From positions 868,001-932,000 of the forward strand of contig NZ_BAABWJ010000001.1 of assembly GCF_040372805.1 (NCBI RefSeq): 64,000 nucleotides of DNA, written 5' to 3'. Positions 1-9,224 of the stretch are shown in pieces. How positions within the stretch are numbered: the first letter of the stretch is position 1; every line of letters begins with the position of its first letter. Origin of the DNA: Pseudoteredinibacter isoporae_A (GTDB taxonomy: Bacteria; Pseudomonadota; Gammaproteobacteria; Pseudomonadales; Cellvibrionaceae). Under the pieces are notes generated by a model. It searched no databases. It saw only the letters and a list, made by a program, of their open reading frames with translations, and had not been told where the DNA came from. The position numbers and the translations under genes are program-made.

Positions 1-1
1 A

Positions 2-1405
2 TCTTCAGCTATCTGGTTCTCAAATCGCTGGGTAATTGAAACATCAGCTCTTGGTTCGAATGAAAAGTTGATTGCTGAGTTTGATTTAAACAGGCTATTA
101 GAAACAGGCGATGTAAGAATACCTGTAAATTCAGAACCACAGGAAATAAATCAACACTATACAAAAATTATTATCAAGGACTCTTTGAGAAAGTTAAAGG
201 ATCAAAAATCATTATTTCAAGATAACGTCCTTCCTTATCTCCAAGAAACATTTTTTAAATTTAAATTTTTTTCTATTTCAATGAATTATGATGGTGAGGT
301 TCTTAATTCAGATAAAGCCTTCTTGAAATTGCCCAAGCCGTTAGTTTATCCACCAGTAGATGCGAGTAGTAATCCGATAACCAGTAATGATAAAGAATGG
401 AAGATGAAAGTTGACTTTACAGTCAATGGCAAGCAGGTTAAAGGGTTTATTATGATAATGGAAACAGGTGGTTACCATCAGCCAGGGATACGGCTGCTCC
501 GCAATAATAGGGTGATAGTCGGGACTCAAGGGGGAGGCAGACAGAATAGACCCCCTTTACTGTTAAAAACCGCTAACAAATATGGAGCCCAAAGGATATA
601 TGGCGAATTAACACTAAATGACTTTAGAGTTAATTTTATGAAAACAGATTTCGACGATGAATTAAACGAAGTGTATGATTATTTGAATGTGCTACTTAAA
701 GGTAACGGTTCTGGCGAAGACTATTTCAAGCAGACCAATAATTTTAGAAAGAGAAAGTCAAAGATATCTCCAACTCCTGAATCGCCCAACGACGAATCTA
801 GCCATGATGACTCCAATGATAAAAACGAAGCTGGCTTTCAGCAAAATAACATAACACCATCCAATATTGCCCCGAATACTAATCAATATACTGAGGGGGT
901 TGATAGTAACATCAATAATGGATCTGATTCAGAATCTCCCAAAGATGATCCTCCTAAAGGTGAATCTGTAGAAATTAATAAGTCGGGAAACACAAGAATA
1001 GCCTCTTCAGATAAAATTGTTGAAAAGCTAAATCAATTAGGCTCAAATAAATTAAAGAGCCTATATAACTCCCTCTGCTCAACTTCTTTAGATAGTCACC
1101 CAGCTCTTTCTTATGTTGGGGCTTGGTCTTTTATCGAAACTCTTTGCAGTTTTTACTCTCATAAATCAGAACAAAATTATAGTGGTGACTTTCAGGCATT
1201 TTTCAGTAAAAACAGGTTGTCTGTTTGGAATATTGCTTCATCTCATGGCGCATCAATTAGGGCTGCTTTAAAGGATATTGCTGATATAGGGAATGCCTCT
1301 AAACATGACCCCGTATTCTATGCAGGGAATGCTAGGCAGTTAGCAATTAATTTTGAAACACTGGAGCCTACTCTTTTAGCATTAATGAGTGATATTTTAG
1401 AATAG
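2..1405 (+). CDS. GHKL/MORC-like ATPase-family protein, C-terminal part (5' end outside the window)
   Basis: The frame is open from base 2, so this is the tail of a longer protein. An internal TTG at 68 is not a convincing start. Around residues 125-155, counted from that TTG, the segment GYHQPGIRLLRNNRVIVG resembles the transducer region after the nucleotide-binding domain in bacterial GHKL (gyrase/Hsp90/MutL/MORC-like) ATPases. The ATP-binding domain itself would lie upstream and cannot be seen. A low-complexity linker rich in S, N, D and P (about residues 230-310) joins a helical C-terminal domain of about 130 residues ending in IADIGNASKHDP, which recalls HEPN-like helical bundles. Proteins of this kind occur in anti-phage islands, but a defence role here is only a guess from its place in Tn7 cargo. 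The gene is followed by a hairpin terminator. Confidence 0.4.
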   Translation, partial: SSAIWFSNRWVIETSALGSNEKLIAEFDLNRLLETGDVRIPVNSEPQEINQHYTKIIIKDSLRKLKDQKSLFQDNVLPYLQETFFKFKFFSISMNYDGEVLNSDKAFLKLPKPLVYPPVDASSNPITSNDKEWKMKVDFTVNGKQVKGFIMIMETGGYHQPGIRLLRNNRVIVGTQGGGRQNRPPLLLKTANKYGAQRIYGELTLNDFRVNFMKTDFDDELNEVYDYLNVLLKGNGSGEDYFKQTNNFRKRKSKISPTPESPNDESSHDDSNDKNEAGFQQNNITPSNIAPNTNQYTEGVDSNINNGSDSESPKDDPPKGESVEINKSGNTRIASSDKIVEKLNQLGSNKLKSLYNSLCSTSLDSHPALSYVGAWSFIETLCSFYSHKSEQNYSGDFQAFFSKNRLSVWNIASSHGASIRAALKDIADIGNASKHDPVFYAGNARQLAINFETLEPTLLALMSDILE

Positions 1406-1415
1406 GTCAATCAGA

Positions 1416-1464
1416 GGAACCAACTCAAGCGTAGCTGTAAACTGGGTTGGTTCCTATTGTTTTT
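1416..1464 (+). terminator. Rho-independent terminator after the ATPase-like gene
   Basis: Nine-base arms GGAACCAAC (1416-1424) and GTTGGTTCC (1446-1454) are perfect inverted repeats separated by 21 bases, and TATTGTTTTT follows. The hairpin begins 10 bases after the stop codon of the upstream gene. Confidence 0.65.
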
Positions 1465-2039
1465 AGGTGTAACTACTACCTAATACCGCAAGATTAGAGG
1501 TATTTGGCAGGGAAGCTAGAAATTGGCGTTTGAACCTCTGACCATGACTTCATTTTCACGAAATAAGGTTGTTCCGTAAACCACCTGTTGACTATCGAAC
1601 GCTCATTGTCAGGGCCCTTTTGAAATTCCTGAAGACCGAACAGATAGAGATTCCCTGATCAACTACCAGCTATGCTCAATGGCAAGATTTTATGGGAAAG
1701 CCCGCCATTGCCGACGCGATTTTAGATCGTATTGTCCAACGTGCATATACCTTCAACCTAAAAGGTGAATCCAAGCGGAAAGTTCATTCTCCAATGAAAA
1801 CATCAACAAAATAAGCTTCTTTGAAGTGATTTGATATGGCCTTGTCACAAAATTATACGGCCCGAGTAATCAGTAGCAGCCTCTAAAGATTAGCTGCTCT
1901 GTTTTGCCTCAACATTTGACTGCATTAGTTCAGGGGGTTGTTTTTTATGCAACAGCATGAATAATAACCAATCTTAATTGGCTCGCCATTAGGCATTAGG
2001 ATGGGCTTTATTGGTAACGCAGTTTTTCAAGGATAGATT
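1465..2039. other. Gene-free cargo interval with an IS21 scar
   Basis: No intact gene is visible. The left half contains many stops in all frames. The middle holds the istB remnant annotated separately. The right part, about 1815-2039, looks like the leader of the Rhs gene, ending in AAGGATAG just before its ATG. No confident -35/-10 pair was found. Confidence 0.5.
1655..1814 (+). pseudogene. istB: IS21-family helper ATPase IstB, C-terminal remnant
   Basis: Translation of this stretch gives YAQWQDFMGKPAIADAILDR followed by IVQRAYTFNLKGESKRK and a stop at 1812-1814. This is the characteristic C-terminal end of IstB (family pattern: W..(F/Y)(I/M)G.P..ADAILDR.V..A....LKGES.RK). In the same frame a stop codon precedes it at about 1656, and no Walker motifs or IstA lie nearby, so only the last 50 or so codons survive. 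It marks a past IS21 insertion between the two cargo genes. Confidence 0.75.
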
Positions 2040-5000
2040 ATGGCCTCTCGTACCCTGCATGCCCTCCGTTCGTCTGCACTTGCATTTCTCTCCAGTAGCC
2101 TTGTTTTTGCACTTGGTGCCCAGGCGGCCCAAACGGCAACGCCCCCGGGATTAAGTCTTCCTAATATAACCCTCGAATCAAACCTCGGTGGCGTGTATCG
2201 TGGTGAACTGCCTGGACAAGCTCGAGTCGATCATCTGGGAGGGGCTGTCTATGAAATTCCTTTCGAAATCCCTGAGCACATCGGTGCTTTACGTCCCAAT
2301 CTAAGTATTTATTACAACAGCAATGCCAAAGAAGGCTCCTTGGGCATGGGTTGGACGATCCGTGGGCTTGATGACAAGATCGAACGCTGTGCAAAAACCA
2401 AGGCTCAAGATGGCCAAGCAGGAAGCATTAAATACGACAGTGATGACCGTTATTGTTTGAATGGCCAGCGTCTGATTGCAGTGCAAGGCACATACGGCGC
2501 AAATGGCACAGAATACCGGACTGAGAATGATCGTTTCGCACGCATTACTTCAATCGGCCAGAAAGGCAGTGGCCCCGAGTCGTTCAAGGTTGAAACTAAA
2601 TCCGGCCTCACAAAATACTATGGTGTAGAGACCGCTAAATATCATACGAGCGATCAAGCAAATATTGTGACCTGGGCACTGGGTAAGGTCGAAGATCGCT
2701 TGGGCAATATGTTCAAATACATGTACGACTATACCAATTTTCATGTTACGGAAATTCGCTTTGGGCGCAACAATAACTTTGGTATCCGTGAAAGGTTGGT
2801 TTTTACCACAGCGGGCTGGACGAGGACCATTTTTGAAGGTGGGCAGCGCAAAATTGCCGCGCCGCGCTACATCACCAGAATCAAAACCTATGTTAAAGGC
2901 GATGGAATCTCAGATTATGAGTTCGAATACTATAACACCGCCGATTACCGAACAATTTATCAACTTAAATCAATAAAAAAATGCGGTCAATATTCGGGGT
3001 GTCCTTCGCGACTTAACATCGAATGGGCTGGGAAAAGTAATTTAGCTGCGACATCCCAAGTATTGGATGTACCCTATGAACCTTTCAAAAATACTGGCCC
3101 GAATTACTGCCCAAAGAATATGCAGGATTACCCTCGCTGGCATGATTTTGATGGCGATGGTCGGGTAGACTATTTGTTCTTTAAACCCCAAGACTCTTTC
3201 GTGTTTGATGCGTCCTCTACTTTGGACGCAAAACTCTGGGTCAGCAGTCGCAATGCAATAGAAACTTGGCCCAGTGATGCGGCCAACGATGTTGAAAAGC
3301 TGCTGTTCGGAGACGTTAACAACGATGGTCGTATTGATATTGTTAATGTCGATAAAGACGTTTCAGGTAATATTGAAGTGTCGGTTTCAACAGGGACAAG
3401 TTTTACGACTCAAAACTGGGGACTTGCTCCTTTAGATAAGTCCGTAACCAATTTCGGTGGTAGCCAGTATTCCCAGAATGCGTCAAGCGTTGAGTATGCT
3501 CTACGAGACGTAAACGGTGACGGCTTGCCAGATTTGGTAAGCTTTTATGTATTTGATCACACTCGACCTTATGTAAATACTCATCGCACAGACTACTGGA
3601 TGGATGTCTATGTGAGTTTGAATACAGGTACGCAGTTTGGGGCTGAGACGCTATGGGCCGCAGAAGTTGCGTCCGCGAATGATGCCAAGACAAATATGTC
3701 ATCGGCTTGGGTCGACATCAATAATGATGGTCAAGTTGACCTAATAGGTGTTGACCACAAAGTCTACATTAATAATGGCAGTACCTTTTTGGCCGGCGAA
3801 CACTGGACCAATAATCCTGGTGGGCAAGGGTATAGTCTCGCAAGCGGTTATGCAGGCAATTACTACAAAGCTCGATTTATCGATATTAATCAGGATGGGT
3901 TGCCTGACCGCTTGGAGCGCAAGGATATCAATGGGCAAGTAGGTTGGTACCGACGACTGAACAATGGCACCGGGTTTGAATTAGAGGGCCTTTTTACCAG
4001 CGCTGGAATCATATCAGACGTCAATGGTGATGGGTTTGTTGATGCTCTGAATTTTTCCTCCTACGGGCCCAGCTATGTACATGGTGGCAATAACGTTGTC
4101 AATCTAGCTTCTCACAGTTATTCGGTGAGCGCCTCCCTATCCGTGCTCAATCCTCCTCTAGGGACAGCTGGTGGAGGTAGTATCAATATGCTTGCAGGCT
4201 TGCCGGGAGGATATAACAACAAGGGGCACACCTTTTACAATAACACTGTAGACTTCAATAATGATGGAAAGCTCGACAGTGTTATTTCTTTGGCGAGTAT
4301 TTGTCATAACGCATACCAGTCCAGCTATCCGACCGCGCAATTTGCGGAAAAAGGCAAAATGCTTCTGCAGATTAACCAAACGGTTAATGCCAATAAAGTC
4401 AGTAAGATTACCAATGGTTTGGGTACGCATGTCGAGTTTAGTTACGACTCGATTGGGAATAGCGCTGTTCATACTGCAAGTAGTGGTTCTGTACTACCGG
4501 TCAGGGATGTTAACGGTGGTCGAACCGTGGTTCATACCTTAAAACAACCCAATGGGATTGGTGGTCAATGGACCAAGACCTACCATTATCAGGGGCGCAA
4601 GTTAAGTATTGATGGTCGTGGTGATCTTGGCTTTGAACGTATTACGGTGAGTAACTCGCAAACAGGCATTGCTACCAAAACAAGCTATTCTCAAGCTTTC
4701 CCTACCGTGGGTCGTCCCATCGAAATTGAAAAACAGCATATTGCCAGTTCACGTCGCCTGTCTCGTACGCAATATACCTATGCTACTCATGGCACGGTTG
4801 GCAGTGGCCCTGTCTTCCCATATGTGAGCAGCTCTACGAGTCAAAAGTACGACCCTGAAGATGGCCGCTTGCTGAGCACTCGCATTGTGAACAATACCGT
4901 TGATAGTTATGGCAATGTGACTTTATCCAATACCGAGCTGAACGATCATGAATCGGGTGTGACGTTTAATACTCAGAAACAGCGTAACTTTACGGTGAAT

Positions 5001-8000
5001 ACAAGTACTTGGCGTTTAGCCCAATTGGACCAAGAGCAGGTGCAGTTTGGCCAAGGTGGTGTATTTGATTCTGCGCTCACTCGCACCACAGGTTTTAATT
5101 ATTACGCTAATGGTCTTGTCCATCATCGCTACCAAGAACCGAATGCCGGTGCTCCTTTGGAGTTGACACAGCGTTTTGAATATAACCCTCAAGGGCGTGT
5201 CACCAAATCGGAAGTTTCTGGGCCAGGCATTGCAACGCGCGCAACGACAACACAGTACGGCAGCTTAGGTTTGTTGCCAACGCAAACCTCCAATGCGTTG
5301 GGTCATCAAACCAGTTTCCAGTGGACACGAGGCGGCATGTTGAGCACTCAGACCGATCCTAATGGACTGTCGGTATCCAATAGCTATGATCGAACGCTTT
5401 TGAGAACAAGTACATCCCCCAATGGAAACATCACTCGCTACGCCTTGAATTTTGATACAACAGGTCAAAATAACGGAGCCAAGTATTACACGGAGGTTGT
5501 TCCTGCCGGTAAGCCAGCCGTCCGTACTTTCTATGATATGTTGGGTCGTGAAGTGCGAGTTCGTACTCAAAGCTTCGATGGCCGCTACCTAAATCAAGAT
5601 ACTCAATACGATTCCTATGGTCGCCAGTATAGAGTGTCAGAACCCTATTTCGATGGCGTAGCTCCTGTTTGGAATACCACGCACTATGACGCCTATCACC
5701 GAATCAGTTCGATTGATGCCGCTGATAATGTTTCAGATACCACGTTTGATTACGATGGTTTAGAAACAGGTATGCGTGATAGTGCCAATCGACGTCAGGT
5801 AGTAAAAACCAATGCCAATAGTTGGTTGATTGAGTCTGTTGACAAGGCGGGTACCAAAACCGATTTCAGTTACAACGCGGCCGGCCAGCGCACTCGCGTT
5901 CGTAGCGCGGTGGGCTTAAGCAAACAGTTTTCGGTGTTGTATCAATACGACCGTTTGGGGCGTATGACGCAGCAGGATGATCCAAGCCACGGCGTTTACA
6001 GTTACGAATACAACGCTCTGGGGCAACGAGTAAAAGAAGTCAGCCCGAAAATGTGGGCGGCCAGCCAAAGTGTGCAGTTTGCCTACGATCTCTTGGGGCG
6101 TATGACTCACCGTTACGAGCCTGAAGGCACAACCACATGGGAGTATGACAATACCGCCAATGGCAATATGGGCCTGGGTAAACTGCATCGCGAAAGCATG
6201 ACCGGCTTCAGTCGACAATACGCTTACGCGGCGGGTCAGTTTGGCCGTTTAACGTCAACCACTACTCAGATTCAAAGTGTGAGCTACACCGAGGGAGTGA
6301 GTTATGACAGTGAAGGTAATCTGGAAACCATAACGTATCCGGCGACTCCGGGTAGTCCGAGCGGTTGGAAAGCACGTTATCAATACAATGATTTGGGCTT
6401 CTTGGAGCGTGTTACGAACGATGCCGATACCGAAGTGTATTACCAGTTGGTCAATACGGATGCAGCAGGACGCCTAACCGAGCAATGGATGGGGGATGGC
6501 AGTACTTTAACCCAGGCTTACGCGGCGAACAGTTTGCGAGTGACTTCGCAGAAAACGGTAAAAGCAGACAATAACGACTTACAACATTTTAACTACGCCT
6601 ACGATAATCTGGGTAATATGACACAACGCCAGGATGTTACGCGTAATCTGAGCGAAGCTTTTACCTACGACAATTTGGATCGTTTAACCAATGCTCAGGT
6701 AGCAGGTCAAACCAAAGTCGATTATGGCTTTGACGAAGCCGATAACATCACCTTGAAATCTGACATTGGCAGCTACGGTTACAGCGCCGCCAGAGCAAAT
6801 GCGGTGATTAATACCGTATTGAATGGCGTAGCCTCCAACTACAGCTACGATAACAATGGCAACCTCTTTGCCGGCGACAATATGCCTGGTGCCACCTGGA
6901 GTAGCTATAACAAGCCACTGACCTTAACCGAAGGTAGCCATCGCTATGAGTTCAGTTACGGACCGAATCGAGCTCGTTATCGCCAACTCTATAAAGAGAC
7001 TGGACAAGCGGATCGTGTCACGCATTATGTTGGGGGTAACTTTGAAGTCATTGCCCAAGGCAGCACGACCGAGTATCGACATTTAGTTCGGGCGAACGGT
7101 CAAGTGGTGATGATGCGCCGTGAAAAAACTGGGAGCACACCCAGCACAGATCATGAGTACCTGCACCGTGATCATCTAGGATCGATCACGACTATCAGTA
7201 AAGAAAGTGATGGCAGTGCTCTAGGCGAAGTAAGCTACGACGCCTGGGGTAAACGACGCAGTGCCAGCGATTGGGCCAGCGCTTATCAAGCACCGGCAAG
7301 TTTCGATAACTTTGATCGCGGTTACACAGGTCATGAACACCTTTCAGGCGTGGATATTATTCATATGAATGGGCGGGTTTATTCGGCCGAGCTGGGTAAG
7401 ATGATGAGTCCTGACCCTGTGACGGCTGAGCCTGATAATGGGCGGAATTATAATCGGTATAGTTATGCCTTTAATAATCCGCTTCGATACGTGGATCTCA
7501 ATGGATATGAAATTGGTGAACCGTTAACACCTGTAGTCGGTATAGGTGGGTGGAACCCAAATTATAAATCGAAATACCATGATGACCTCTATGACAGGAC
7601 AATTAATGGTATACCTGCTTATTTATTATGGATAGAAAACTTAGTGAATAGAACATTAGATTCTGTCATCGCAAATATCGCGAGGAATTATGGTTTCGTT
7701 GCACTGCAGGATTTGGATGCTTTGGGTGGTGATTCACCATCAAATGTAAGTACTACAATCGATAAGTATAATTTTGTTCAAAAGGGAACTGGATCGACAG
7801 ATGGAGTGACCGGTATGGGATACAGCGATCTAGATGAAGCAGCAATTGCAGCTGCAAACGCCGTTCATAATATGCAGAAGGCTCTTTCCGGTTCAAATTT
7901 GTATAATGATCAACGACCGCACAACATACCTGCAGGGGTACTAATATGGGGAACAGATGAAAGACTGTTGTTTAACAGTGATAATGATGGGCCTCCTTAT

Positions 8001-8294
8001 TCCTTTGGAAAGCCGTCTGAAGATGGCACAACAGGTTTGGAAAGGTATGGTCTTGGTCTTAATCTGAGAAGGCCTCCTGATGCAGTGGCTTGGGTTATAG
8101 GAGCTGGTTTTGATAACGGAGTGAGTCAACTTTCTGAAATACCGGGTGCTAGAATGTATGAAATTCTACGGCAACAGAATTACATGTATGGATATTATGC
8201 AGCACCTTCAGGAGCCGTAAGAAAGTTCACGCAGGATGGTGGTTGTGAAACTATTTTGGGAGAGGGCATTGATAAATGCCCGACAAATTACTAA
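2040..8294 (+). CDS. Secreted SpvB/VCBS/Rhs-repeat polymorphic toxin
   Basis: A protein of 2084 residues. Residues 1-30 form a Sec signal peptide ending near AQAAQTA. Next comes an SpvB-like N-terminal domain (about 40-340), then seven calcium-binding-type VCBS/FG-GAP motifs of the form D-(F/V/I)-(D/N)-x-DG (about residues 369, 425, 490, 559, 615, 660 and 739). A long run of YD/Rhs repeats follows (about 800-1700). The Rhs core closes with HRDHLGSITT, the segment GRVYSAELGKMMSPDP and NPLRYVDLNGYE (about 1709-1820). The last 265 residues differ in style and are encoded by more AT-rich DNA, as is usual for exchangeable toxin tips. This tip has EAAIAAANAVHNM, GVLIWG and a late YMYGYYAAPSGAVRKF stretch that loosely recall DUF4329, but its activity is unknown. 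The start is supported by AAGGA upstream. No VgrG or Tc partner lies nearby, so delivery is unclear. Confidence 0.85.
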   Translation: MASRTLHALRSSALAFLSSSLVFALGAQAAQTATPPGLSLPNITLESNLGGVYRGELPGQARVDHLGGAVYEIPFEIPEHIGALRPNLSIYYNSNAKEGSLGMGWTIRGLDDKIERCAKTKAQDGQAGSIKYDSDDRYCLNGQRLIAVQGTYGANGTEYRTENDRFARITSIGQKGSGPESFKVETKSGLTKYYGVETAKYHTSDQANIVTWALGKVEDRLGNMFKYMYDYTNFHVTEIRFGRNNNFGIRERLVFTTAGWTRTIFEGGQRKIAAPRYITRIKTYVKGDGISDYEFEYYNTADYRTIYQLKSIKKCGQYSGCPSRLNIEWAGKSNLAATSQVLDVPYEPFKNTGPNYCPKNMQDYPRWHDFDGDGRVDYLFFKPQDSFVFDASSTLDAKLWVSSRNAIETWPSDAANDVEKLLFGDVNNDGRIDIVNVDKDVSGNIEVSVSTGTSFTTQNWGLAPLDKSVTNFGGSQYSQNASSVEYALRDVNGDGLPDLVSFYVFDHTRPYVNTHRTDYWMDVYVSLNTGTQFGAETLWAAEVASANDAKTNMSSAWVDINNDGQVDLIGVDHKVYINNGSTFLAGEHWTNNPGGQGYSLASGYAGNYYKARFIDINQDGLPDRLERKDINGQVGWYRRLNNGTGFELEGLFTSAGIISDVNGDGFVDALNFSSYGPSYVHGGNNVVNLASHSYSVSASLSVLNPPLGTAGGGSINMLAGLPGGYNNKGHTFYNNTVDFNNDGKLDSVISLASICHNAYQSSYPTAQFAEKGKMLLQINQTVNANKVSKITNGLGTHVEFSYDSIGNSAVHTASSGSVLPVRDVNGGRTVVHTLKQPNGIGGQWTKTYHYQGRKLSIDGRGDLGFERITVSNSQTGIATKTSYSQAFPTVGRPIEIEKQHIASSRRLSRTQYTYATHGTVGSGPVFPYVSSSTSQKYDPEDGRLLSTRIVNNTVDSYGNVTLSNTELNDHESGVTFNTQKQRNFTVNTSTWRLAQLDQEQVQFGQGGVFDSALTRTTGFNYYANGLVHHRYQEPNAGAPLELTQRFEYNPQGRVTKSEVSGPGIATRATTTQYGSLGLLPTQTSNALGHQTSFQWTRGGMLSTQTDPNGLSVSNSYDRTLLRTSTSPNGNITRYALNFDTTGQNNGAKYYTEVVPAGKPAVRTFYDMLGREVRVRTQSFDGRYLNQDTQYDSYGRQYRVSEPYFDGVAPVWNTTHYDAYHRISSIDAADNVSDTTFDYDGLETGMRDSANRRQVVKTNANSWLIESVDKAGTKTDFSYNAAGQRTRVRSAVGLSKQFSVLYQYDRLGRMTQQDDPSHGVYSYEYNALGQRVKEVSPKMWAASQSVQFAYDLLGRMTHRYEPEGTTTWEYDNTANGNMGLGKLHRESMTGFSRQYAYAAGQFGRLTSTTTQIQSVSYTEGVSYDSEGNLETITYPATPGSPSGWKARYQYNDLGFLERVTNDADTEVYYQLVNTDAAGRLTEQWMGDGSTLTQAYAANSLRVTSQKTVKADNNDLQHFNYAYDNLGNMTQRQDVTRNLSEAFTYDNLDRLTNAQVAGQTKVDYGFDEADNITLKSDIGSYGYSAARANAVINTVLNGVASNYSYDNNGNLFAGDNMPGATWSSYNKPLTLTEGSHRYEFSYGPNRARYRQLYKETGQADRVTHYVGGNFEVIAQGSTTEYRHLVRANGQVVMMRREKTGSTPSTDHEYLHRDHLGSITTISKESDGSALGEVSYDAWGKRRSASDWASAYQAPASFDNFDRGYTGHEHLSGVDIIHMNGRVYSAELGKMMSPDPVTAEPDNGRNYNRYSYAFNNPLRYVDLNGYEIGEPLTPVVGIGGWNPNYKSKYHDDLYDRTINGIPAYLLWIENLVNRTLDSVIANIARNYGFVALQDLDALGGDSPSNVSTTIDKYNFVQKGTGSTDGVTGMGYSDLDEAAIAAANAVHNMQKALSGSNLYNDQRPHNIPAGVLIWGTDERLLFNSDNDGPPYSFGKPSEDGTTGLERYGLGLNLRRPPDAVAWVIGAGFDNGVSQLSEIPGARMYEILRQQNYMYGYYAAPSGAVRKFTQDGGCETILGEGIDKCPTNY

Positions 8295-8321
8295 TCAATT
8301 ATATGTTGTTGATTAATAATT
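8286..8321 (+). repeat. Inverted repeat between the Rhs gene and its neighbour
   Basis: Arms of 13 bases at 8286-8298 and 8309-8321 match in 12 of 13 positions when one is reversed and complemented, with a 10-base loop. The left arm overlaps the end of the Rhs gene. It could attenuate or end Rhs transcription before the next gene, or protect an mRNA end. No T-run follows, so it is not called a terminator. Confidence 0.5.
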
Positions 8322-8367
8322 GGCAGTAGAGAATGTTGTTTCTGGATAGTTCTTTATGGAGTGTCTT

Positions 8368-8805
8368 GTGAAGAAAGCTATATCAATAGTATTAGCAGTT
8401 TTAATGGCTGTGAGCATTGTGTATGTTTATAAAAAAGATTCTGAATGGAAAAACAATACCTATTCTATGGCAAAGTTAATTAGCTTAGATAAAAGCATAG
8501 AGGGTGACAAGATAGCTACAGTGGGATGGTTGTCAAGGCCTCCTGGTGAAGGAATGAATCTTTATTTTTCGGAGCAAGATATGCAAAGCAGTATAATTCT
8601 TAACTCGGCTTTCGTAAAACTCAGGGAGAATAGCTCAGAAATTTATGAATTTATTAAGGAAGGTAAGCTTTGTAGAGTTAAAGGGGTTTATGAAATATAT
8701 TCTGGAAGTGCTTTTTTGGTTGATGCTGATTATGTCTTGTGTGGAAATGTGATATTCGAATGGTCTTTAGAAAAAAATGTTTGGTTAAAGAGAGTGACAA
8801 ACTAG
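8368..8805 (+). CDS. Small membrane-anchored protein, candidate immunity protein for the Rhs tip
   Basis: The protein has 145 residues from the GTG at 8368, which is preceded by GGAG with a 6-base spacer. An ATG at 8356 lacks a ribosome site. A single hydrophobic segment near the start (about residues 3-21, VKKAISIVLAVLMAVSIVYV) predicts an N-terminal membrane anchor with the rest in the periplasm. The soluble part is predicted mostly beta and contains GKLCRVKGVYEIY, reminiscent of small OB-fold-like proteins, but I do not recognise a family. It starts 73 bases after the Rhs gene, on the same strand and with the same AT-rich composition as the Rhs tip. That is the usual place for the cognate immunity gene of a polymorphic toxin. 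The immunity role is inferred from position only. Confidence 0.5.
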   Translation: MKKAISIVLAVLMAVSIVYVYKKDSEWKNNTYSMAKLISLDKSIEGDKIATVGWLSRPPGEGMNLYFSEQDMQSSIILNSAFVKLRENSSEIYEFIKEGKLCRVKGVYEIYSGSAFLVDADYVLCGNVIFEWSLEKNVWLKRVTN

Positions 8806-9224
8806 TTAATAGGTCAATGATGAAGTTATATAGGACACCCAAGTTCATTGGCCTAAAGCTCCATTGTTCGAGATCGGAAACACCTCTGAATTTCTCGTTT
8901 ACTATATAAAATGCTAATCGAACGCCGGAGTGGTAATTTGGTAGAACACCCATCTATAGTCGATAGTGATCACTTTTAACAGCAAAGTGCGCAGCCCATA
9001 CTGGAAAAGGTGGTCAGTTCCCACCAGCAGGACAAGCAAATCTGGCCGGTGCATGCACTCAGATGTGTCAAATCCTTTGACCGACTATTGTTTGCCCGGT
9101 TTGATGGTTCTAACAAGTTCTTAGAAAGTCATAAAGCCAATATTGTCAGCTATTCTAAATGAATAGTGTGCTTATCTAACGTGATGCTTTCCGCTTGCGC
9201 GGTATTCAAAGTCAGGGATGCAAC
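8806..9224. other. Gene-free interval between cargo and tnsE
   Basis: No convincing gene is present. A stop-free run on the plus strand from about 8974 to 9162 encodes a peptide containing DRLLFARFDGSNKFLES, but it has no start or ribosome site and no family I recognise, so it may be the end of a decayed gene. No Tn7-like left terminus (TGT-GG plus ACAATAAAGT-type sites) occurs here. The element must therefore continue leftward into the cargo. Confidence 0.45.

Noticed and set aside
8806..9224. Possible left end of the Tn7 element just beyond tnsE
   Set aside because: No TGT..GG terminus and no ACAATAAAGT-type repeats in plus orientation, and cargo genes lie further left.
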